In this document: positions 13,601 to 25,600 of the stretch, piece after piece | Layout: each line of letters opens with the position of its first letter | Numbering within the stretch: position 1 is the stretch's first letter | The notes under the pieces: generated by a model | The model's input: only the letters and a program-made list of their open reading frames with translations | Database searches by the model: none | Told to the model about the DNA's origin: nothing | Assembly: GCF_030269925.1 (NCBI RefSeq) | Contig: NC_085107.1 | Coordinates: forward strand, 8,246,001-8,310,000 | Source: Bombyx mori | Taxonomy: Eukaryota > Arthropoda > Insecta > Lepidoptera > Bombycidae | DNA length: 64,000 nucleotides | Reading direction: 5' to 3' | Made by a program: the position numbers and the translations under genes

Positions 13601-16600
13601 AAACCCCTCACCAGGCGCCTAATGGTTACAGTGGTCCATAGATATTAAATTGTGAACGCTACCACACGCCTCGACACATGAGCTCGAAGTATGCGTAGTA
13701 AAATTTGCGGCAGAAATGGTGGAAACGATGGTGAAACAGCGCGAGCGTGCGCTTTATTATACACCCCACCCCTAGTGAGGTGGATAGTCCTGTTACACAA
13801 AGAGCTGTTTACACAAAGTCGGCATATTATGTGGCACAAGGGCGGATCCAGCTTTGGCGGCAGGAGGGGTCACATAGTCAAATTTTGATGCGTTCGTTCC
13901 CAAACGTTTGCCATTATACAAAGTTATTATATTATATTAAATTAATTAAATATTGAAAGTATGTAGTTACATAAAATCTGTATGGTAACAAAATATATAA
14001 ATAAAATCATTATATTCAATTAGTGGTCCACCTAAGTCCTGGAACCAGCTCAGGGGGTGGTCATGACCCCCATGACCCCCCCCCCCCTGGATCCGCCATT
14101 GGCACAAAGCGGGTTTTCTTTTTTCGCTTCTCATGTGGGTGTTTTATAATTAGCTTTTATGTATCGCTTTATGACATCCGCATCATGTAACACAGCTGGT
14201 GCTACTAGTATAATCGCGACGACTTTACCTTCGTTTACACTAATTTATTATTTAATCCTTTTCCCCGTTACGACCGACCAGACTCACGGGCTAACTTGGT
14301 CGCTTTTAAATTCATCCAGAGCCTCGTGCAATGCGGAATATATTGGTATTAATAAAATAATAACAATAATAAAAAACATTTATCAATAAGCTATAACAGA
14401 CATGAATCATCTGAGTGTACGTTCAAACAGTTCAAGTTGCTTTTTGCAAGCAGTACAATAAAATATCTCTAGTACAGTAAAATATCCATCTCTCTCGACC
14501 ACGTTTCGCAAAGCGGATTAGTCAGTCAGCCTCAGTTTTGCAGTGACGATATAATACCTAAAGGCGAGCAGCACATTGCGGGCGCCGTGAGATCATTTAA
14601 ATATTGAAGCCCAAATATAAGCATTATAGTATAACGTATTTCCTTCCATATTGTTTGTCTCAATTTTTCACACTGGATCTATGAACGTGAAGTAAACGTT
14701 TTTTGTTTACGGATTTCAGCACTACAAAATCATAACAAACTAACGAAGTGTGTATTTCAAGAAAAAGAACGGATAGACGTATTCTTCTTAGTTCACTAAA
14801 TAAACTTAATGTAATAAGCAATATGAAATGCTTTTTGTTTTAAAATAAGACTTAAGAATTTGAAAATACTTACTAAAATATGTCCCTCTATTAATGATAT
14901 ACGAGTAAGTAAACAAACGGGTAAATAAAGAAGCGATTACAAAAAGAGCCATGTGCATATTAGATTTCGTTTTTTTTTTGGGATTATTGTGATTTTGGGC
15001 GAATCCCAGAACGCGTGATACCTACATATTTCACAAATGTCGTTATGTGGGTACTTGAAATTGAAAACACTCCTTACAGCTATTAAAATTATTTATCTCT
15101 TTGTCCCTATCTCCTTTTCTCTCTATCTCTATCTCTTTCTCTCTCTCCCTATCTATTTCTCTTCCTCCCTCATCATCTCTAACTCTATCTCCCTTTCGTT
15201 CTCTGATTAGATACCTGTGACATTTTTTCTTCCAAACCAGCGACATATTTCATTTTTGTCGCTGACATGTATTTTATTACCGTTTTGCTATACTCTAATC
15301 TATTATTATTTATCACTGTGGTCACCAATGTAAGCACTTAGCTATGCCACATTACGATTGCGATCTTTTTATGTGTTAAAATAAATAGCACTCGTGTCGT
15401 TCTTGACTAGTTCGAGTCTTTTTATCTATAAGTCATCACCATCATGAATAAATAAAATCTAATAAAAAAATTGCCAACAGAAGGACCGTCAGAATGTGAG
15501 TCTGGTGCTGCTTCTACGTCGAAGGTCGTGGTTGAAGAAGGAGCTGTTGGAGGGAAAGAGGAACCGACTCGTCCCAAAACATTGGATCTCCTGCCGCCAC
15601 CACCGAGGAAGGAGGGAAAACGTTCTCCTCAGGTAAATGTTTGGTTAGAAGAACAAAACGTGGGGAGTACGTTTTCAGGACAAAACCCAGAAAGCCACAT
15701 AACGACGTTACCAGAAAGAATGAATACGCTCTTTAAGGATTTTACGAGGATACTGCTTCGTAGACGTCTCTTGTGAAGTATTACGTATTTCTATATCTTC
15801 AGGTCGAAGAAGTCAGCTGTTTTCATACACAACACAATTCTTCCACAAAGATTAAGAGATGATATTATAATTTCCACTGATTCCGACGATAATCTGTGAT
15901 ATCTATTAAATCCGGTATCGGCTCAATGCTTGATAATTTGTGAGTTCATTTGCGTCTCCGCTAGTAAAATAATATAATATTTATATAGTTTGGTAATTAC
16001 ATCTTTTTTACCAGCTACACATGTATAAAGAATTCCTAGTAAATCACGTTTTTAGAATTGTTTACTTCATACCTTAAATTAGAGTGTTAGAATTGTTAAT
16101 CAATTATATCACATTATAGTCTCGCGGCTGATTCAATTTTTTTGTTTATTAAGAAATCTTTTACTTTTCCTCTTTTTAAACGTATTTGAACAATATCTTC
16201 ATGACTATTGTGAATATTGCTTCCGACAATTAATCTACTGAATGGACATAGGAGATTTACGAGTCACATTTTACTGCGGAGGTGTATTATCTTGACTCCC
16301 TCGCTTCCGTTTGCTTGTAATGTTTAATAGTATTCGGTTAAATAATTGTGCTTCTTCAAAACTGACATAAATTCTGACAGTTTGACACTCGTAGCCCTAT
16401 TAAATAAATGAATAGGTCGGTTAATTATCCTAGTAATCCTGGCAGCTACTGATTCTCAGTATTAGATGTGGAAAGTTGTATTCTAATTCTGTTTATGAAC
16501 ATTTACGGTGCAGAAACAACATCCTGTATAAACTAACGTAAGCCATAGAAAACCAGTTGAAGTCGTCGTGGCCTAAGGGATAAGACGTCCGGTGCATTCG

Positions 16601-19600
16601 TGTTGAGCGATGCACCCGATGTTCGAATCTCAGGCGGGTACCAATTTTTCTAATGAAATACGTGCTCAACAAATGTTCACGATTGATTTCCACGGTGAAG
16701 GAATAACATCGTGTAATAAAAATCAAACCCGCAAAAATTATAATTTGCGAAATTACTGGTGATAGAACCTCTTGTGAGTCCGCGCGGGTGGGTACCACCA
16801 CCCTGCCTATTTCTGCCGTGAAGTAGTAATGCGTTTCGGTTTGAAGGGTGGGGCAGCCGTTGTAACTTACTTGAGGCCTTAGAACTTATATCTCAAGGTG
16901 GGTGGCGCATTTACGTTGTGGATGTATATGGGCTCCAGTAACCACTTAACACCAGGTGGGCTGTGAGCTCGTCCACCCATCTAAGCAATAAAAAAAACCA
17001 AGTTCAAAAATTGCATATTTTATTTCATACTACAAGGCCGAACTAGAATTTTCTTTTACGTTATAAATATCGAAAATACTTACCCTACAAGAATAAGTAT
17101 TATATATCCAGATCCCAGATATAGAGAAAATACTGGCTCCGCCTCCGACTTCTATTGTCGCATATTGTCTATCCTCAGGAGTTTTTTTTTAATTACTAAA
17201 ATGGGTACGAGCTCAGAGCCCACCTGGTGTTAAGTGGTTACTGGAGCCAATAGACATCTACAACGTAAATGCGCCACCCACCTTGAGATATAAGTTTTAA
17301 GGTCTCAGTATAGTTACAACGGCTGCCCAACCCTTCAAACCGAAACGCATTACTCCTTCACGGCAAAAATAGGCAGGGTGGTAGTACCTACCCGTACGGA
17401 CTCAAGAGTACCACCAGTAAAAGTCTGGTGTAACTGTCGGCATATCTGACATAAAGCAGTAATGCACTAGGTAAAGTAGGTAGGTCGAGTATTCACTGTT
17501 ACAATACAATTAAGACTTCAGTCACACGTCTCAAAGCGAGCAGCGACATTCACGCTCCAGTGACTGATTAAATTGGGTCGTGGTGTAGTCTCTCCATTTC
17601 CATCCGACATTAAAAACTATTCGAAACGCTACAACCAAACCTGCTCTATTACACGTATGTTCAACGGAACATTTTATTTATGTTTGCTAATTCAATCAGC
17701 ACCTAATTATTTTAAGAATATACTTTTAGATAAAAAAAAATGTTAACTTTAGAATATTTCATGTTCCATGCACGTGAATTATTTATCTATAAATTACATA
17801 GTACAAAATTACGTTTTTCACTTACATCTACAATGTTTACGGCCACAACGTAACATTTACCCGTGAATTATTCGACTTTTGTTTAATAGTAGTCAGCATA
17901 CCAAAAGATAAGATAAAAATAGTTGCATTATTATATTATCCGCACTGAAAATAGTCTCGAGTACTCACAGTTATCGCTCTCCCGCGTCGATTCCGAGGAG
18001 CATTCCATAAATCAAAACCATAATAATAGTATCGGCATACCAATGTCTTGGATTCCGTGCTATCTGCCGAAGCTCTCAAATGCGTTCGCAGTGTCTACTG
18101 ACGTGAATACGTAATTGAAGCGAGAATCCAATAAATTTTCTTTTTATATAAGCGAAGATAGAAAGAGAAGCAGGCATTAAGTGGATGTGTATAATCGCAT
18201 AATTATTAGGTTGTTAGCATAGGAATCAGCATTCTATGTATACTAGCATCTTACGAAATCGCTAGTAAGTATTTTAGGAGATTATTTAGGTTAGTCACTA
18301 ACTTAACCTGTTTTAAGAGTTTACACATACTTAACTTAAAATAGCGGTAGCTGAAATATATTGGTTTTAAATTTATAAAACAAATTGATTTTTTTGGAAT
18401 TTTTTTATCGAGAGGTTCCAACTGAATAATTTTGAGGGCAAGTGAATAAGTATATCTGTAGTATTTCACTATTAGGTTCTCTTGATTTTAAGTGACCTTG
18501 AAGTTGGTATGATACGTTTTGTAAAAGGCTTAATACTACATATTTGTATTGAATTCTGCCTCAAATTAGCTGAATACAGCTTATGGCGCTTCTGTCAAAT
18601 TCTTTGAACAGTAAGAGGATTACATATATTGATCTTAGATTGCTCAGAATTATTTTCTCTATGATCTTAGTAGAAATAAAGTAAAAATAGTCACAATCTA
18701 CTAATTTATTCTTCCTCTTTACTGCTTCAAAATGTTGCCAGAAAAATAGTTACAGTTCCGGTTAGCATTTTATTTTAAATAATATTTCTCATACCTTGGA
18801 AAGTGTACCCATTTATCAGAAAATTGATCTAAATCAGATCTTGGACTATCCGAAATTCTGATCTTTCTACAAAAACTATAGTATTTCATATAAATTTAAG
18901 TTTAACACTTGCTCTGCTTGAAAATTCAACTAAACAATTCAACTAAATTAACACATTTCTTTATGCTAATTCAGTAGCTTTAAAAGTTTCGGTTAATTAC
19001 TTAGTATTTTGTAATGGACACTATTTATTTACTTTTGCTTTAGAAATAGATTGAAATTTAATTAAAATTGAAATGAATACATGCGTCACGACATTAAGTC
19101 GCGTATTTTAAAAACAGTAGCGTAGCTGCTGTATAGTTTATTTGATTGTAAAAAATTTAAATGTTGCGAGTTTCCAGATTTCTTGTATATACGAGTATAT
19201 TCAATGTTTATAGATGGAGCAGCTTTAATTACGTTCGGGACTGCTTGTTATCACAAAGAGAAATATAGGACATGTCGTGTAAACAAACTTAAAGATAAAT
19301 CGATTTTTGTACGACAGAAAATGTTTTGAAACAGTCAGTCTCTGGCAAAGATTTAATGAATTGTCATGAGCGATTGATTTGTTGAAATTCCTAAACTACA
19401 GAGTTATATACAACTTTCCCTGAAATGCCAACAAGAATAATGTGACTTTTTTTTATTGCCCTTGTAGGCAAACGAGCATACCTGATGGTGAGTGGTTACC
19501 GTCGCCCATGGACTTCAGAAATGCCAGGGGCAGGGCCAAGCCGCTGCCTACCGAAAATAAATTACTGCGAATAAATTACTGTAATTTATTAATTTAATTT

Positions 19601-22600
19601 CAATTATTTTAATTTCAATTAATTAAATGAGTATAATAAATTTTCATAGATTCATTTCAATTTTAATAAATTTGTTATTCATTATATAAAAATTATTAAA
19701 CAAAACCTATAATTAAAACTACAATAAACAAAGGATTAAAGTCGTCTCGCAATTTATAGGATTTGGAGTTTAGAATAAACTATAAAAAGATAATCGTGAT
19801 ATTAGAAAACTTAAATGTCAGTCAAGAAAATGCTTTTACTGGAAATTTTACTGGTGATCGAACATTTTAGGTACAGTATTTTAGTATATAGCTCTGGTTA
19901 TACCCATGAGCGACAAAGTTCCCTTACAATTAAGTAAACGGTATGCATACACACCTTCAATGAAATTAAAACATAGAAGAACACCTTTATTTTTAATTTT
20001 AAATCAGTAAAAAAATATCTAATCTCTTCGGAAAATATCGAAAGCTAAAAACAAGTCTTAATTTTGTTAAAAAAAGAAAACAAACATTTGCAACTCTTGT
20101 GATTGACTAAACGTTGTGATATGAGCCATATTTATTTACAGTAGGCACTTCAAGTGCAGCGTAATTGGCTGCAATCCGTAAACGGTCCATATTTACATAC
20201 AACAAGCCGGAGTCCGTCTGTCTATCTGTCAGCACCTCCTAAATTCTAGACACGAAATGTATACACCGTGCAAGCTGTATAACAGTCGAGTAGTAAATCA
20301 AACACGTATACTATTGACAAAACTACAAACGTAAAAATAAACGTCTGAATGTGAATTAAGACGTCACTAAATTTAACATTACACGGCCTAATAGCTAAAT
20401 GTGTAGATCTTTTTGATTGGATCCGTACCTACATACATTAATTTCATTTTTATTCAATCTGAGTTTATATTAAAGGTTGTTATATCAATCGTTTATGGTT
20501 CACAGAACGTAATCCTTTGTATTTACTTTGGTTATGGTTTTCAAAGTCTCTACGTGTATTAAAATTTTAGTATTTTTTTAATTTCGTATTAATTTTGGGT
20601 CGGCGTCAGGGGACTTTATTGAACTCAACTCAACCCTTGGTGTTTCATGTTACGTTCCATGTTTACGTGTATAGAGGGAGTTATCAAACATGTTTAACAC
20701 GTAAACAAAGTAACTTAAACATTATCCTAAGATAATGAGAGAGTAAAGTCTCCTACAGAGTAGTCTCCCTAGTTTTGAATTTGAAGCAATGGTAATACAA
20801 TGTTCATATGTTAACAATTTTTTTGACGCCCACTAAAGTTTTCGGTATTAGTAGTATGTAAACTCTTACAAGTCCGCAATAGTACTATAAGTCCTGACCC
20901 GCGCGCTTAGATATAATTTTAAATCAAATATGTACACTAGCCATTAGCTTGGCTCGTTTTAAGTAAACATAACGTACCGACCTACACAAATTACAAATCA
21001 ACGTACCAAAACGCAAAACATTTAATCATTATGAACGTTAATTAGAACCCAATGAATTCTAACAGAATAAACGTGTTTCAGCGTATCGTTCCAACACCGG
21101 GAATAAATCTGCCAGATTTACCGGAATGCGTGACTAAAGTGGACATACCTGACGCGGACGTCGTTGGCGAGTCCGCGACCCCGCTCAGTGCGCAACATCA
21201 ACTGCAACTGTTGCGCGAACGTCTCGAGCAACAAGCCCAACAGACGCGGGCGGCTGTGGCTCAACTATTGTTGCTACGTGATCAACTCGCCGCCGAACAG
21301 GCTGCTCGCTGCGAAGCTCAGGTAAGACGTACAATCTATATAATAATACGTAAAGTAAAATCTTTGTTCCCCGTTTTTACGAAAATGGGGCGGACGGAGG
21401 AGTATGAAATTTTCCACATTTATAGAGAATATAGAGAAGGAGTGCACAATGCTAATATTTTTTTAAAGTAATACATAAATAATACATTAAACCAATAAAG
21501 AAAACATTACACACACCAACATGTATTTGATACACCCACAGGCATATATTATTATATTCTTTTGTTTATTGTTAAAGTCTGGCCAAGTTGTGAATAGATT
21601 AATATTGTTTTTCTAAAATACTATTTGTCTTTATTGTAGCCTTAGCGAAATCTGTGATTAAAGTAGTAAAGTCTTTGAACATAGAACCATTATAATATTC
21701 AAATTTATAATTTTTTTTTATTGCTTAGATAGGTGGTCGAGCTCACAGCCCACCAGGTGTTAAGTGGTTACTGGAGCCCATAGACATCTACGACGTAAAT
21801 GCGCCACCCACCTTGAAATAGTTCTAAGATCTCAAGTATAGTTACAAAGGTTGCCCCACCCTTCAAACCGAAACGCATTACTGCTTCACGACCGAAATAG
21901 GCAGGGCGGTGGTACCTACTCGCGCGGACTCACAAGAGGTCCTACAACCAGTAATAAATTAATAATTATAGTCGAATTTCGACTACCGGGAGACCACTAG
22001 TATTATTAAACCTATAACGGCTCACTAATGACAAATAAATTAAAAAAAACATGAATTATTTACGGTAATTTCAAGACTTCGGTTCTCTCTGTGTGTTTTA
22101 TACCGCGTGCTCCATGGAGAATGCTCTGAGGAATTATTCGAGATGATCCTTTCATCTCCTTTTTATCATCGCACCTCTCGCCATCGGATCAGAGTTCATC
22201 CATATTATCTGGAACCGCTGCGTTCATCGACAGTGTGTTTCACATATTCACACATATCCTTCTTCAAACGAGGCTTGCGGAGAGTACTTAATGGTAGGCA
22301 GTGGCTTGGCTCTGCCCCTGGCACTGCTGACGTCCATGAGCGACGGTGACCACTTACCGTCAGGTGGGCCGTATGCTCATCTGCCGACAAAGGCAATAAA
22401 AAAATACTGTACAGTATCCGTACTTGTAATGATTCCATTAATTATTGAGGAAAGTGGACCTCCCAAACATTGAGGAAGCGCAATTTTTATGTTTAATATT
22501 ATATTTTAGTGGCATGTGATTTCGAAACCCGTTATAAATAAATCCTCAAAAATTCTATAAAATTTAAGCAGGCATATTGTTGGAACATGCCGTATTTTGG

Positions 22601-25600
22601 CGACAATACAAGAGTTTATTGAAACAGATGACTTCCTGAATACATTTACTAGCTCTAAAGTCACCAAAATGTATACATAAATCGGTTGAATTGTTATTAT
22701 AGAAGATCTATTTGTAGATCGAAAATAACCACACAGTCAAGCATTTTGTTTGCGTATTTATATTATAAATATAACATATATATATATATCAGAATCGAAA
22801 TCAGAATTGTAATAGCATTATTGCAATGTTATCAATTTGAATTTTACTTATTAATTTTACTTCTTTCAAACGATCGCATGATTTTATTATAATATTTGAT
22901 GAAAGTACGGATTTATATTTGTCGGGAGTAGTCCTCATTTGTTTCAGTTATTGATTATTTTTGGCATTTATCTTGCGGTTAAAGCTGTGGTGGTCACATT
23001 AAAATGATATTTGCTTTATATGATATCTGACGTTAAATTGAAACTATAAAACATGTGTTTCAGAAAATTTCTCTAGATTCATGCCAATTTCCAATTCAAA
23101 ATATCCCGTAATTTATTTTTCATCACATTAGTTCGTGTTTTGATTACCAACGTCAAATGCATTAGATGTGCGTTCGTTCAAACAAAATTAACATGATTAT
23201 AATCTCGAGAGCGATGTTATTAATTTTATTCAAAATTAAATTTTCATTTCACCAGAACTATGTCTAGTTATTTTATAATGATTAGTAATCCTAAAAAATA
23301 GCTCGTGAAGAGCATGATTTTAATAACTATTGACTTTTTGATAAATGAAATCTTAAAAAAAATATTTATTATGATTTTATATTTAAAGCCGATCGTGCAA
23401 TTTGGATGATGCTAAAAATTATAAATCGATACAAGATTCGCGCCCGAAAAAAAAATGGAGGCTTCTTTATTTTAATTATGTAATGCTTAAACAAACATTC
23501 CTTCACAATTTTCAGATTCAAATATATAAATACAACCAAAGACAGTGAAAATACGTACTCGTTTATAAATATTCGAATCTTCCGAAATAATATATATTGC
23601 GTTTATACGCGAGTATAAACTCAAAAGTAGTTTTAATTACGGCCGACAATGGTCACAGTCGAAGAAAAAAAACAAAAAGTAAACGACTCTATTTGCCTAT
23701 GCCATAAATTTTAATCTACTATGTTTGATTATTTTTTTCAATTTCATAGAATTACATACAATATTAATAAAAAACGTATTAATGTCTTAATTTTTTGTTT
23801 AACGCTTCATAATTATTCGCTTATTTAAAAAAAACAACTTGTTATCAATCAATGGTGGATTACTTAATTTAGAAACTTTAAATTATATTAATAATTTCTT
23901 CAATCAATCATTTTCGTAAGTTATTCAGGTATTTTGAACAAGTCTTTGATTATGTATCATGCATTTTCAAAAATTTATTACTATTCTTGAGGCCGTTTCC
24001 TTATACATATTAACAATGAACTTTCTGTTGTCAATATTGAATACTTGACATTGTTTTCCAGGCTCGTACTCATCAGCTCTTAGTTCACAACAAGGAGTTG
24101 CTTGAGCACATCTCTGCACTGGTGGCTCACCTGCAAGAACGCGAGAAAGGCTCCTCGCGTCCAATCAACGCGCAACAACTGACGCTCTTACCTCAGGTAC
24201 GATTTCTTATAAAAAATAAAATCCTTTCATTTCATTTATGTACTTGAATCATATGAGATTTTGAAAATCATTCTGTTGAACCAATTTTTAATAATTTTCA
24301 CTATGGTAAATTTACAAATGAATATTTAAAAAATTTTTTTTTTTTACTATCTACCGATTTTATAGTTTCACGTAGGTGTTTGATGCACTTGAAAATCTCA
24401 TAGGATTACATTTTTTATCTGTGTTCTAAGATTTTACCTTTTTATTCAGCTTCCAAATACTCATCTTGTAGATCTGTTTTATTTTATGACCGATTTTTTT
24501 TTTAATGTGTAACTCCTTTACCTATATGCACATATTAAATTGTTTGTGTTATTTGCAATTTAAACGGCATGCTTGATATCACAAAATCGTAAATTACATA
24601 CTAAGTTCACATTACATAATAATATTGTGAAAAAAAAAACTGTTTTGCTTATTATTATTTTTTGTACTAGTTGTGTTGCTTAGTTATATTCTTAAATTTT
24701 GAATGTTTATTATTTACGTGCATACGTTAATTTTAAGTTTTATGTTTTATTGTGCTTTTAATTTGCCTGTGAATATGCAATCATTGAGCAGGTTATTAGA
24801 GAACTGTCCCCGAAAACGAAAGTGCAATAACATAGCTCAGCATTGTGTGAACTATTCAGTAAATTTTAAAATATACTACATTTAGTAAGTTAACATTTGT
24901 AAAATATCCAATTTATTGATTGCGCTGTTTTCAATGCTATCGCTTATGAAATAATGAGCATTACTTTTGTTTTTGGGAACGATTTCTTTATCCCCTGTAT
25001 CCGTTTAGTTATTACTAAAGGCAAACACTTTAGACTTAAATAAATCAAATACTTCCTACAGTCATTTACTTAACAGAAAACACCAAGTATCAAGTGTAGT
25101 AAATATTGTTAACCTGTTGGTTATATAATGAGTTACTTATTGAGTTAAAGCTGTAATTAGAATCGCCACTTACTCTGAATAACACAGTTAAACTAAAACT
25201 GAAGTTTAATGCAAAACATCTTCTAAAAGCAAATCTAAAATCTTACTAAAAAGATGTTAGATGTACATGTATATTATAACATAAATAGATACATGAATTA
25301 CTGAATCTACTACACCTGTGTGTGTACCTCTGAAAAGCTTTTCTCCGTTGAATAACAATATTCAGTTTCCTGAGTCTCAAATTTGATTTATAAGTTGTAG
25401 ATTGAAACTGTAGCGGTAAACCGCAAAATAAATCATCTCTACATTCTCTTTGAAACATTAATAACCCTTAAAATAAACATTTTCCCTTAAGTAGTTTCAC
25501 GTCATATTTCAGAATGAAATAAGATTGCAAACATAATAAGACATGTCCATTTCATTAGACATCATAAATGGTAGCATGCTTGCTAACCTTTTACTCTAGC

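Noticed and set aside
15043..15246. Arg/Glu/Asp-rich - strand frame
   Set aside because: It is the translation of the polypyrimidine tract, which has no protein-like variation.
16560..16640. tRNA gene candidates in the SINE heads (also at 29.9, 39.7 and 59.0 kb)
   Set aside because: A and B boxes are present, but no cloverleaf with matching acceptor stem can be drawn and each is followed by a SINE body.
16493..16801. Open - strand frame of 102 codons, and similar ones at 30371-30571, 39586-39885 and 41605-41895
   Set aside because: They share the words [12 protein letters not shown] and TRCYSFTVE because they all lie in Bm1-type SINEs. They are repeat-derived, not genes.
21322..21471. Continuation of the NOS1AP exon beyond 21321
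   Set aside because: The frame stays open, but a strong GTAAGA donor is present and the sequence after 21335 is Helitron.
22205..22438. - strand frame of 77 codons
   Set aside because: It is the antisense of the LINE remnant with its + strand RT C-terminus.
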